Below are positions 1-10,022 of a stretch of DNA of 29,025 nucleotides, piece after piece. The notes below the pieces were generated by a model. The model was not told the DNA's origin and searched no databases. It saw only the letters and a list, made by a program, of their open reading frames with translations. The stretch covers positions 1 through 29,025 of the forward strand of contig JAMYHX010000527.1 of NCBI GenBank assembly GCA_025529335.1, written 5' to 3'. This DNA comes from Rhizopus sp. PT2906 (Eukaryota > Mucoromycota > Mucoromycetes > Mucorales > Rhizopodaceae). Numbering within the stretch: the first letter of the stretch is position 1; every line of letters begins with the position of its first letter. A program made the translations under genes and the position numbers.

Positions 1-826
1 AAGATACGGAAATTGTTCTTTAGGAAGAACATGAACCGAGTATGAAAAAGAATCATGGACTCAACTTTGTTAAGAATTATCTCCTCTCTTTTTTTATCAG
101 TCCTTGTTGGTTACTTCCAAATTGTTGTGGTGCTACAGCTGAAGCAAGCCCCACTTATAATTCGCATTACAGGTGCACATACCAAATGCGCAACTACTCT
201 TCACCCTTCTATTTTGTTTTTATTTTTGCTAGTGACAACATCTTTCAACTCAAACTGAAAGTAGACTAAATGAATGATTGACACGCATTAATTACTCTCG
301 TTTTCTGTGAGCTCTTTCTCCACAGTTCGATTTCTTCAGATTGATACCAGGTGGTACGTACCTGTTCATTAAAAACTCTTACATTTCTGTAGACTCGGAA
401 CATAATAAAACACAATACCTCTACTTGATGAGCCACGTCCACTAAGCATGATATTAATGTAAAGCAAGAAATCAAGTCAGACACTTTAAAGATATGCATA
501 TATTTTTTCTCTTTTGCTGATTTATTTGGTCGTACTTCCTTACTGACATCAAAGAAACAAGTTGAGTCAAGGGGGGAGGGAATATGTGGCACTTTGTTGA
601 TATATATTATTATATTAAATTTTTTAAATGCCTTTTCTTTTTAAAGGGAGGAGTTATTCTCGAAAAGGAATTCTTGATCATACTGATTTAAGCATCTTCA
701 TTGCCATAGAAACGGATTGCTTTTTCCGTTGATATGTCTGTAGCATTCATATGCAAGATAACATCCAATAGTCTTTTTTCTCTTGATTAAGATATGCGCA
801 CAGCCCTTGAGTCTGGATGACTCTTC
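1..826. other. AT-rich flank, no convincing gene
   Basis: No gene is supported here. A 108-codon frame on the minus strand (266-592) and two overlapping plus-strand frames of about 70 codons (42-269) are open, but none shows a recognisable domain, splice pattern or family motif, and in DNA this AT-rich frames of that length can arise by chance. A G-rich run (about 571-580) and pyrimidine-rich stretches occur. The 3' part probably includes the promoter and 5' leader of the transporter gene that starts at 980. Confidence 0.5.
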
Positions 827-914
827 ATGGCTTTGAGCTTAAACCGGAGTTCTCTCCTTTCTCTAGCTTTCTTCGCTTTAAATAGTACTTATGAATTCTC
901 ATTAATATCCTCCT

Positions 915-941
915 TCTCTCTCTCTCTCTCTCTCTCTCTCT
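915..941 (+). repeat. (TC)n microsatellite in 5' leader of MFS gene
   Basis: An uninterrupted TC dinucleotide run lies about 40 bp upstream of the preferred start codon of the transporter gene. It is pyrimidine-rich on the sense strand, as is common in fungal core promoters and 5' leaders. An in-frame ATG at 827 would translate this run into a Ser/Leu repeat, which argues that 827 is not the true start. Confidence 0.85.
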
Positions 942-979
942 TTTCCCTTAGCTTACCCCTTTTTCTTTTTCCTGAATTT

Positions 980-3059
980 ATGAACAAGAAAAACACATTA
1001 ACCAAGAGTTATACCACCAGCATTATTGATGATAATTCTTCTTCAATTCGCTCTTATCCCATTTCTATAGAAGATGAGTCCTATATCCCTGGAACAAGAA
1101 CGAAAAGTTATCAATCACTTTACTATGATTCATTGGAAGAAGCACCAGAGCCACCCAAGATAACACCTTTACCTAAACTTCAGTTATTCATCATCAGCAT
1201 CGTCTTATTTAGTGAACCCTTAACATCAACTATTCTATTTCCTTTTATATACTTTATGGTAACTAAATTTATGATGTTACATCAACGCTCACAATAAAGT
1301 TACCCTTAGCTCAAGGATTTCCACCTATCAGATGACGAAAAAGAAATTGGAACATACGCAGGATGGATCAGTACGGTCACATCAAGTGATATATGATATA
1401 CATCCAACTGACATGCTTTTCTAGCCTCCATTTTCTTTGTTGCGCAGTTCTGCACGGCCATAACGTGGGGAAAGGTCTCTGACCGGTACGGACGCAGACC
1501 TGTCTTGCTAATAGGAATGCTGGGCAATGCTATATCGGTATGTATGTTTGGTTTAAGCAAGAATATCTGGTGGGCAATTGGTTCTCGAGCCTTTTGTGGT
1601 GCCATGAATGGAAACGCAGGTGTTGCACGAAGCATGATCAGTGAGATCACTGATCATACGAATAGAGCAGCCGCATTTTCTTTATTTGGTCTGTGCTGGG
1701 GAATTGGCATGATTGGTAGGTTCATATTTTGTAAAGAAAGAAAGCTAATAATGTGTAATAGCCGGTAAGCAGTGGTTTTTTTTTCATTAAAGACGTACGT
1801 TTCTCTTATTATTTCTCTTGATGGCTGTAATTTGTAGGTCCTGCATTAGGTAAGGTTACTGGAATAAGAAAGGGGAATATAAAGATGCTTATTTTAGGTA
1901 GGCGGCTTTTTGAATCATCCTGCGGAACACTTTCCTTCCTTATTTGGATCCAACGCATTTCTAAAAGAATACCCTTATTCTTTACCATGTTTTGTTTCAG
2001 CTACAGGTTCACTTATCGGATTCATGATTGCATATTTGTGTTTAAAAGAGTCAAACCCGATTATTCTCAAAAAGCAGCGAGACAGTGAACAAGTATCTCT
2101 CTTGAAAAGTAATGATACATTGGCAGCAGAAGCAAGCCCCAAACCTAGTATTCGCCAAATCAGTAAAGCATCACTTCACGTCATATTTGCTTATGCGTAA
2201 GTTTTGAAGAGAAATGAAGATGTGCTACATATATTGATTCATTTTATTAGATTATTTGCATTTTATTCGCTCATGTTTGACGAAGTGCTTCCACTTTATT
2301 TCACTGCCCCCAGTTCTGCTGAGGGTCTTAATCTATCATCTGCTCAATTTGCCAAAATGCTTACCATCATGGGCATCCTTCAGCTCGTTGTTCAATTCAA
2401 GATTTATCCAGGCTTAACACGGCGCTTCAATATACTTAAACTTTGTAGATTTTCCTTTTTCATATTTGCGGCCGTTTTCTTTGTCTTTCCCGAACTGACT
2501 GTGTGCAAGCGTTGGTGGATGCAGCATATGAGTAATCCCTGGGCAAGTAGTACAGCCTTTGAAGTGACATATAACTTCATTCTTGCTTGGCGATTTTTTG
2601 GAAACTGTCTTACTTTCACTAGTTTGGGTATCATGGTATGTGGCACAGCGCATATCAGCATGTGCATAAGATTGCATGAATGATACTTATTATATCTCTA
2701 GGTGAGTACCTCAGCTGCACCTGAAATAATGGGCACAGTCAATGGGTAAATGCACAAGTCTATTGATAAAATGTATATGCACTTAATTCCCGACTACAAT
2801 AGCTTTTGTCAATCGTGCGTTGCTCTCACAAGAGCTATAGGTAAGCAAAAAAAACAAAAGCACTCCCTTGTGACTGACACATTCTCTATATATAGCGCCA
2901 ACATTTGGAGGAACAATATGGTCTTATTCACTAAAAGACGGACACACATATCCATTTGATTATCACTTTATATATTATATCATGACCATCATGACTCTCA
3001 TCAACTTATGCCACAGTTATTTGATTCCAGACAGCGTATCCTTAAGTGGAAGAAAATAA
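980..3059 (+). CDS. MFS transporter (DHA1 / TetA- and ZIFL1-like)
   Basis: Model: 980-1258, 1310-1370, 1425-1715, 1838-1849, 1902-2196, 2251-2635, 2702-2745, 2803-2840, 2896-3059, giving 522 residues. This is a multi-pass membrane transporter of the major facilitator superfamily, nearest in style to the plant zinc-induced-facilitator and fungal YCR023C-like drug:H+ antiporters; the substrate is unknown. A hydrophilic Ser/Thr-rich N-terminus of about 70 residues precedes TM1. Motif A, G-K-V-S-D-R-Y-G-R-R, sits near residues 129-138. Motif C, G-P-A-L-G-G, falls at residues 211-216 and is supplied mainly by a 12-nt exon. A hydrophilic central loop follows LCLKESNP, and a second hydrophobic half ends in PDSVSLSGRK. 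The start at 980 is preferred over 827 because the intervening bases are a TC-repeat leader. The donor of intron 2 (1371) is the least certain junction. Confidence 0.88.
1838..1849 (+). other. 12-nt micro-exon (exon 4 of the MFS gene)
   Basis: Twelve bases, gtcctgcattag, lie between an acceptor (ttgtag) and a donor (gtaagg). Joined to the final g of exon 3 (1715) and the gc opening exon 5 (1902), they read G-P-A-L-G, the core of MFS antiporter motif C. Skipping this exon keeps the frame but deletes four residues from the motif. Flanking introns are 122 bp and 52 bp. Confidence 0.8.
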
Positions 3060-3621
3060 CAATCCAGTGCTTAGGATGCCAATTTGCACGATTTCTAATA
3101 TTTTGCATAATTGTGAATAAAAAAAAGCAATTAGAGATATCGATAACACTCCAGATAACCTCTTTATTGTATATTAAGACAAAAGAGAGAAGAGATCATT
3201 ATTATAAACAGCATCTTTATGCAAACAGGATTAATACGTAGCCAAAGAGAATTGGGCATGTCGCGTTATATATGTTAATAACGTGTATTGTTGTCAGTGT
3301 TTTTGTGTTATTCATTCCTAGCGTATAGATTTATAGTAATCTCACCAAATATTTATAAAGTAAATGCAACACAAGCTATCAAAGGAACTCAAGAATACCA
3401 CGCATAATTTATGGCGTTTTGATAAACTATGCAAAAAGTTTGAAATCGCACAAATTGGGCACCGTAAACAGTTTGTTTCCTTTTTTGGTAAACTGCAAAG
3501 GAAAGTGGGGGTGGATCTAAATTGGGACAACGAGTTGAGACTTTTTTTTTCTTTGCACTTCTTTTCATTTCTTTTTTGTCTTTTTAACCTTCAACTTGTT
3601 GTGCGTGTCATTTATATAAAC
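3060..3621. other. Intergenic spacer with pyrimidine-rich leader
   Basis: This spacer separates the transporter gene from the next plus-strand gene. It holds AT-rich DNA and, at about 3541-3600, a T/C-rich tract that looks like the core promoter and 5' leader of the downstream gene. A frame open from 3364 continues in phase into that gene, but the part before 3622 crosses the T-rich leader and has unconvincing composition, so it was not used as coding. Confidence 0.5.
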
Positions 3622-5946
3622 ATGACTTCTGATTCACCACGATTATTCAACGCTACATCACCTTCAAAGAAGTTTGCAACATCGCTAAATGCTACGGGTA
3701 CGAAAAAAAGAAAGATCAATTAAAATCTATAATTAAAAAAGCACACGATCTAACATTTGTCATAGGTCGCAGTTCACATGCTCGGCAACGTATGCTTTCC
3801 AGCAAGATCTCTGCACCCCTTCCTATCAATTTGCCCAGTCTTAAAAGTGAACATGGCGGCGTTAATGGCAATGGCCATGCCACTGAAGCACCTACGTCTT
3901 CTCCTTCTATCAGTTGGGAAGCCACACATCCTGATACTCGTGCATGGGCTGCTATTCCAACGCCATCTATCCATCCCACCACTCCTTCTTCTACTCCTTT
4001 CGAAACTGATCCAAAGCCAAGTAAGAGATTAAAGAACCATTATGCGTTCGGACTTTTTTAACTTTTTTTTTTTTTGATAGAACAAGATAAACCAATGATA
4101 GTAGTAAAGTCAACATCTTTTTATTCTAAAAGGCATACTTATTGTTAATAGGAAAAACACGCTGCATCCGAGATGGGTCGACTCTCTTGGGATGAAGTAA
4201 TCACACATTTTTCTATTGTTTTTTTTCGTAATAATTCATTCTTGATAATATAGATGGTAAATGAAGATATGGAAGAATTTTCTGTAGATGTGATTGAATT
4301 TGAAGATGGAGCCAAGTTCCCTGTGAATGATGTATCACCAGAAACACGATTCTCTGAGGACTATGATCGTAGCTATCCTCCTCAGCTGAAATCTACCCTT
4401 CAAGAAGAATCACCCAAGAAGTCGACCTACGAGGGCCGTCCATTTGATCGTCGCCAAAGTTCTGGTTCATGGAACCGTCGCCCGAGCAAACCTTCTGCTT
4501 ACTCCGTACTACAAAAGACCAAACTGCCTGATCAAAAGGACGCCATGGTAGCTGCTGTTGAGCGCGCTCAGAGACGTCATGAAGAGCAAGAAGCTGCATT
4601 TGAAGCTGCACGTCAACGTGCTCGACAAAAGGCTGAGTCTCTAGCAACCAAGTCGAAAGAAGAACGAACGCTTACAGAGGACGAGAAGAACTGGACAAAT
4701 TATGCAGAAAATATGAGAGCATCCAAATCCATGCCCTCCAGACGACCTAACGGCGACACTTCTTGGAATGATTATGCAGTGCGCTTACATCAATCCTTTG
4801 TGCATAAAGAAGAGCAAAAGAAAACTGTTTCGATTGCTGCTCCTCCCCGTCGTTCTTCTCATGGCATGTCTCCTGAACAGGAGTTTCAAAGACGCAGGTC
4901 GTCTTCTTTTGTTCGTCGTGCTTCATCTCCAGATCATGGTTCACAAGAAAAACCCGCTGTCGGATTACAGAGACGCGGGTCGTCACCCAGTCATCCTGGT
5001 GCGCCTCTGTCTGGTGCTTTCTCTTCTCTTGACAAAAAGATTGGGCCTCAACACACCTTCACTCGTCACTCAATGCATCCAAAGTCGCCCATTGAAGATA
5101 CAAATCAGTTCTCGATTCTAGAGGCAGAAGACAAGGAACCTGATCATCGAGATGAGTGGCTAGACATGAGCGAACCAGAGGAAGTGTATGACTGGTCAGA
5201 GCTGGCACCCAAGGATGAATCGCCATCTAAATTTTCCATTGGCAAATCAGGATTACCTCTCTGGTTGGAGAAGCGCGGACCGACTCCACATTGGACATTC
5301 AATGACCCTATCTTGCCATTCGACGTCAGATACCCTCTCTATTGGATGCCTAATGACTCTGCTTCATCGCTTGATGCCAGACATCCTCTTTCTGGTGGCC
5401 GTGGTAGAGGCAAACCAGATACCCGAGCACAGCGACAAATGCCTGTGGTCACTTCTATTCTGAGAAAGGCTTCCGAGCCTACGTCTGCTGTTGCTCCATC
5501 TATCCTGCCAAGAAAGCCAATGACAGCCACCAATCCCTCTCTTGAGAAGGAGAATCAAGATGATGTCAAGGAAGAGCCGCATGAAAGGACATATAAAGAC
5601 AAGATCATGGAACTCTTCCAAAAGAGCACAGGCTCGCCTATCCTTCCAAAGAACCTACAAGCCAAGACCAACTTGGGAGGAGGCATTAACTTTATGGCAG
5701 TTCATGTAAGTTGTGCGTATATATATCGTGTGTTTGTTGTACTTATTTTTCTTATAGACAGAAGAAAAGAAGGACACTCAGCCATCATATCCCTCATCTC
5801 ATGTTCCTGTCTTGGTCTATAGGTTTCCTGACCAAAAAGGCAAGAAAAACAACTTGACTGGAATCTACTTGATGCCAATCAAATCAACAAGTTCAGTGCA
5901 CCCATTGTCAGCAGAGTTCCCTCTACCACGAACAATGACTGCCTAA
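3622..5946 (+). CDS. Unknown 679-residue protein rich in R-R-x-S sites
   Basis: Model: 3622-3697, 3766-4020, 4081-4103, 4152-4196, 4254-5705, 5758-5946. I do not recognise the family. The first 110 residues are Ser/Pro/Thr-rich. A conserved-looking acidic block follows, from GRLSWDE to DVIEFEDGAKF (about residues 127-154). Next come a charged Glu/Ala/Arg-rich segment likely to be helical (about 230-280) and a basic Ser-rich region with repeated R-R-x-S sites (residues 199-202, 208-211, 332-335, 347-350, 354-357, 373-376). The C-terminus contains VPVLVYRFPD and KNNLTGIYLMPI. The protein looks largely disordered and cytoplasmic or nuclear, and could be an RNA-associated regulator, but that is inference. 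The donor of intron 3 could be 4101 instead of 4104, which removes one Val. The 3' end converges on Prp19 with about 127 bp between the stops. Confidence 0.75.
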
Positions 5947-5951
5947 CATGG

Positions 5952-5984
5952 CTATTATTACTATTATTATTATTACTATTACTA
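5952..5984 (+). repeat. (ATT/ACT)n trinucleotide repeat in 3' region
   Basis: An imperfect run of ATT with interspersed ACT units begins six bases after the stop codon of the unknown 679-residue gene. It lies in the short spacer between two convergent genes and probably within the 3' untranslated region. Confidence 0.7.
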
Positions 5985-6073
5985 TGTAAATTTTTATACA
6001 CGCATATACATACAAGCATATTATTGTAAACGAAAAATACCCTTCAAAAAAAGCGTCTTTTTTTATTTATTTA

Positions 6074-7912
6074 TTAAGAACTTTGACCATAAAAGCGAAC
6101 CGTACGGTCTAAACTGGCACTTATTAAACCTTGAGCGAGAGGCAACCAATGTAAACCGGTGACATCTGAGGTATTATCCGAGAAGGTGGTAACGGGGGAT
6201 CCGTCTTTAGCCTTGAACACGCGCACGTCATTACCACCAACAGCAAGGAACTGTCCATAGTCATCAAATGCAAGTGTGTTGACCTTATATCCTTCGTCTA
6301 ACGTAAATGTCTTTGTGTTGCTTAATTTACGAAGATCCCATAACTTGACCAAATTGTCCTCTGAGGCAGTAGCAATAATGTATCTATAGAAAGGACGTTA
6401 ATACAAAAAAAGGGAAAAAGCACAAAAAACACTTACCCGTTTTCCGAAAATGCAAGAGCATTGATTTTACCAGTATGTTCGCCAAAGTTGGCAGCAATTC
6501 TCTGAGACTTGACATCCCAGATTTGAACAACAGAGTCGTTTGTACCAGTACCAAGAAGATTACCATCTGGATGGAACGAGACACAAGTATAACCAGATTG
6601 GTTTTCGCTGTCAGTGACTTCAGCAATAGCCTTTGCGGTTTCAAAGTCGTAAAAGTTCCATTTACTATCGTTACCAGCACTCACAAAATAGTCCTTGGAA
6701 GGGTGGACCGAGAGACCAACAACGTCGCTCTTGTGTGCAGCAATGTTGTGACCAAGCTTGTAAGCTAAGAGACATCAAGGTCAATCCTACTTCAAAACAC
6801 ACACATATACACGCATACCTTTCTTTTCATCAGGAACCCAAATACGAACATGTTTATCAGCACTAGCACTGAGCAACAAGTCATTTTCTTCTTGACCTCT
6901 GAACTTGACTGCAGTGATCTTCTTGGTATGACCAGGAAGATTGACAACTACTTTATCTTCATTCTTATTGTATAATTGAACATGCTTGTCATTTCCACCG
7001 GTAAGAATGAAGTTTCCAGTTGAATCTACATCCATTGTTGTGATACCAGCTGAGCGAGCTGAATGGAGCGAGGGAATGGATGATGTCTGAGTGTATTCCT
7101 TGACGGTCTCTAACGAGGCAAACTCTGTTGGTGGCTTCTTCTTTCCACGGCGCATCTCTGACAATCTTTTTTATTGTTTTAATCTCTTTTATATATACAC
7201 TTTTTCTCTCTCTCTCTCTCTCTTACCTTGCGCTCGTTGTGTTCATCTTCTCAATCACTTCATCAGGCAAAGTGGGTTGATCAACATCCATTGATTCTTC
7301 TTGGCCAGCTGGAGCTGCAGTTGTTGCTGTTGTTGTACCTAAATGAGCTTGTACGTTTGCAAGAGCTCTATATTTAAGTTAATCTACTGCATTCTTTTTT
7401 AAGGCTTCAATTACTCTCTAGCAGCATCACGCTCCTTCTTTAAGCGAGCAATGACTCTAGTCGCAGCATCATTTTGATACAATGCATGGGATAATTCTTG
7501 ACGTACTTGTTGATACTGCTGCTTTAAAGTGAATGACTCGAGCATCACACTGTCCCATTCGTTTTGAAGTGCAGATAAAAGAGAGGGTACAGAGGCTAAC
7601 TTGGGAGGACGAGGTTTGACAGTTTCAGGTGCTAAAGAAGAAAAAAACAAAAGGTCAATGTTTATTACATTTCCCCTTCATTTGTTTTTCTTACTAGTTT
7701 TGACATCAATCAAATCTTCCACTGTCATTTCTTCATTATTGACAGGATCTCTGCCATGTTCAGAAATGTATTTTTCAATCAATCTCTTTTCAAAGACATG
7801 TCCAGATTTAATAGATACAACAGGTTGTTCAGGTGCCTCTCCAGAAACTAATGCAAATGTTGAGTTGATTGCTTTTTTTTTTAAAGAGAAAAAACTTACT
7901 AGCACAAAACAT
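6074..7912 (-). CDS. PRP19: Pre-mRNA-processing factor 19, U-box/WD40 E3 ligase
   Basis: Model on the complement: 7912-7900, 7847-7695, 7631-7415, 7367-7227, 7165-6819, 6764-6437, 6383-6074, giving 502 residues, the usual Prp19 size (yeast 503, human 504). Prp19 is the scaffold ubiquitin ligase of the NineTeen complex, needed for spliceosome activation in the nucleus. It opens MFCAISGE and has a U-box through about residue 60 (PVVSIKSGHVFEKRLIEKYI, then HGRDPVNNEEMTVEDLI). A Leu/Gln-rich coiled-coil segment follows (about 70-130), which in the family makes the tetramer. The C-terminal half is a WD40 propeller with units ending in VQLYNK, VRIWVP, WNFYDF, VQIWDV, VKLWDL and VRFYGQ. The first coding exon is only 13 nt. 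Intron 4 uses an AAG acceptor and begins with a GA repeat. The start is fixed by the conserved N-terminus. Confidence 0.96.
7205..7222 (-). repeat. (GA)n run directly after a splice donor in PRP19
   Basis: On the coding strand the intron starts GTAAGAGAGAGA and continues as a pure GA repeat before an AT-rich stretch and the acceptor. The repeat therefore merges with the donor consensus. A second intron in the window (17239-17262) has the same arrangement. Confidence 0.8.
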
Positions 7913-8145
7913 CCTTGTATATGTGATTTAGAAAAAAAGAGAGAGAAAAGTGTTATTAAAAGCGCGTCCTAATAAAAAAATTGAAGGCCCAATGACGTAG
8001 CACCTTTTGATTTAAAGTCTTAAAGTGACTATTTATTCTTATTCTTTGATGGTGTGGCCATTAATTCTCCTTTAATTCTCTTTAATCCTTTGGCTTTTTC
8101 TTCCACTTTATTCTCCTTTTATTAAAGAATAGTAATCATATCTGA

Positions 8146-8739
8146 GAGCTTAGCTTTAGAACAATACACACTCTTTCCTAAAAAAATTACTGTTGATATT
8201 GACTCTTGGAAAAATATCAGTGAAAATTCACCTGCCCATCATACAGTATGTTGGATTTATAAGAACAAGACAAATGGTAATATGTCTACTTTAAACGAAA
8301 AAGGCCAACCTATGCCAAAGCGCGTAACAGAAGAAGCATTATTTGGAAAATTAAGTACATACGCCATAGAGCTGGGGCCTATAAGAGTCGTGCTGGTGTA
8401 CAGACAGAAGATGAATCATCTAAAAGCCGGCCAATCCAGAAACCAAGCAAGAAAATCAATTGCAAATGCTATGTTACTGTCACCTGCTATTTCGTAACAC
8501 CTAATTAAATCACCATTAAGCTTCATATTGGGCATGATCATCTTATTGGAAGTCTTGGTGATATCTCTTTTTTGCCTTTATTGGATAATACAAAGGAAGC
8601 TATATTGCAAAAGTTACGCGAAGACTGTGGTAAAAGAGGCATAAGAGCTACAATTCAACGTCAATTTCATGAAAGGATAAGAGATCTTTTTCCTGAAGTT
8701 GCTTGTTTTTCAACACATTCAGCCATTTGTGGTGCATAA
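8146..8739 (+). pseudogene. Broken FAR1/MULE-like transposase N-terminus
   Basis: Two overlapping frames form one decayed gene. From 8146 the first frame reads ESLALEQYTLFPKK, then VCWIYKNKTNG and EEALFGKLSTY. Near 8350-8375 the sense moves to another frame with HRAGAYKSRAG, then a basic linker and C-K-C-Y-V-T-V-T-C. An in-frame TAA at 8506-8508 interrupts it before KLHIGHDHLIGSLGD and LREDCGKRGIRATIQRQFH, ending at 8739. The C-x5-C and later H-x-H are arranged as in the WRKY-GCM1/FAR1/FLYWCH zinc-finger group that begins many Mutator-like transposases; assignment to that group is from family knowledge. The phrase HRAGAY followed by a basic stretch also fits FAR1. At least one frameshift and one stop show it is dead. 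The catalytic core is not visible. No terminal inverted repeats or target duplication were seen. Confidence 0.6.
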
Positions 8740-8832
8740 GCAAAGATTACCATGATAGACTATATAAGGACGTATAGTATACCGTATATTAAACTTTTTA
8801 TACCTTGGTAGATACATACAATCTCGTAAGAT

Positions 8833-9175
8833 TTAAGCTGGCTGTCTTTCATAGTAGTCGCTTACAGCTTTGAAAAAAGTAAAGTCATCACTTAACGTCT
8901 TCACTCACGCTTTCATGATCATTCTCCTCAGGACGGAAAGTCTGACTCCCTTCAAAGATGTTGTGGCAATAGAAACAGTACTGTATTTGTTTGCTTTTTT
9001 TTTTCCCCTAAAGGTCTTTTCTATTTCTGGATTAAGATCTTGCCCAATTTCTGTTTGAGTGTCTCCTGTGTTGTTCCAGGAATCAATTATATCGTCATGG
9101 GATTGGATGAAGTCATTGATATCATGGTGTGCAAGCTTAAGAATATTTACTCTTGAGTATATGTTTTTAGAGACG
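8833..9175 (-). pseudogene. Decayed coding remnant, unknown family
   Basis: On the minus strand an open stretch without a start codon reads DINDFIQSHDDIIDSW, then TQTEIGQDLNPEIEKTF. At an A-run near 9000 the sense passes to a second frame with YCFYCHNIFEGSQTFRPEEN, and a third frame nearer 8833 gives FFKAVSDYYERQPA before a stop. The composition looks protein-like rather than random, and CFYCH resembles part of a zinc site, but I do not recognise the family. The likeliest reading is a transposon-derived or other dead gene with indels. It lies between two other relics, which supports that view. Confidence 0.35.
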
Positions 9176-9516
9176 TTTTATAGAAAATTGCTACTGTAGT
9201 TGTTTTACGTTCTTTTTTTATATACAAACTACTTGCAGAATAAACTATACTGCGTTTGGTTAACCCTATTACTCGATTCAGTCTCAATCCCGACAAAAGG
9301 CAAACAGGTATACCTGCCAAACTTTGAACGCTTCAAGTTTATATTCTAACCTAATCATTTATAAAATAGGCCATGTCCCCATTGTACAATTGAAACTTTG
9401 CAGACAGTGTTCAGCTGGTAATGGCAGTGGTGGAAACTTAATAAGTCACTTTTGCTTAGTTACAACTAGTTAGGTACTGATTTATTCTATTTAATATTGT
9501 CAACTCCATCCAGTGA

Positions 9517-9666
9517 TGGGTCTGGAACCGAGACGCCAACGCAGCATTGAATATTCGAACGATTCTTACAGGCTATGTTAACAGTAACTATAATATTAGA
9601 TCAAGGCATGCTGCATTTACTAGAGTGCTTGTACCAGCACTTTTAAATAGCCAGTTGCACCTGTAA
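9517..9666 (+). pseudogene. TnpB/Fanzor-like C-terminal remnant
   Basis: An open frame just after a TGA (9514-9516) reads WVWNRDANAALNIRTI, continues through SRHAAFTR and stops at 9664-9666. The pattern W-N-R-D-x-N-A-A-x-N-I is the signature of the last RuvC segment of TnpB (IS605 OrfB) and the eukaryotic Fanzor nucleases; the Asp of N-R-D is catalytic in that family. A C-P-H-C pair, like half of the zinc ribbon that precedes this motif, lies at 9374-9385 but in another frame. No other RuvC motif or intact upstream coding region is visible, so this is a small dead fragment. Confidence rests on one motif. Confidence 0.45.
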
Positions 9667-10022
9667 GTACTTTATTCTATTCTGATTCGAAGAGAGAATT
9701 ATTATCCAATCAAAAAATTCTGGGGTGATTTAAATGAGTGCCTTCTTCTAGGGTGGTTTGCTAAAAAATTGTCTATGAAAGCAAGGGAAAGATCCTTATG
9801 TGAAAGGAGCAATACTCTTTTATGACTGATAATGTTGCTCTACATTTCATAAAGTTCTTTTGAATAGCTTTTTTACGTACTCAATGTTCACATTGATTGA
9901 TATAACCATGACTTTATTTTGATTGCAGAAAGCAAGATTTCATTGGTAGATAATGAACCCTTGACATAATTACATTGCATATACACATATAGTTTATTAT
10001 TATTATCTAGGCAAGTTTATAT
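9667..10022. other. Intergenic, nothing recognised
   Basis: AT-rich sequence between the TnpB/Fanzor-like scrap and the 3' end of the Rcf2-like gene. No open frame of note, RNA gene or clear repeat was seen. Confidence 0.5.

Noticed and set aside
266..592. 108-codon minus-strand open frame
   Set aside because: No domain, splice structure or family resemblance; AT-rich flank where such a frame can occur by chance.
827..979. In-frame upstream ATG for the MFS transporter
   Set aside because: It would translate a TC microsatellite into a Ser/Leu run; the ATG at 980 begins a normal hydrophilic transporter N-terminus.
3364..3621. In-frame N-terminal extension of the 679-residue protein
   Set aside because: It crosses a T/C-rich leader and would add an odd Phe/Leu-rich stretch just before a good start at 3622.
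7601..7972. 123-codon plus-strand frame
   Set aside because: Lies wholly antisense to PRP19 exons 1-3, whose conserved U-box is clear; it is a shadow.
8870..9058. 62-codon plus-strand frame
   Set aside because: The opposite strand has the more protein-like reading; this frame has no recognisable content.
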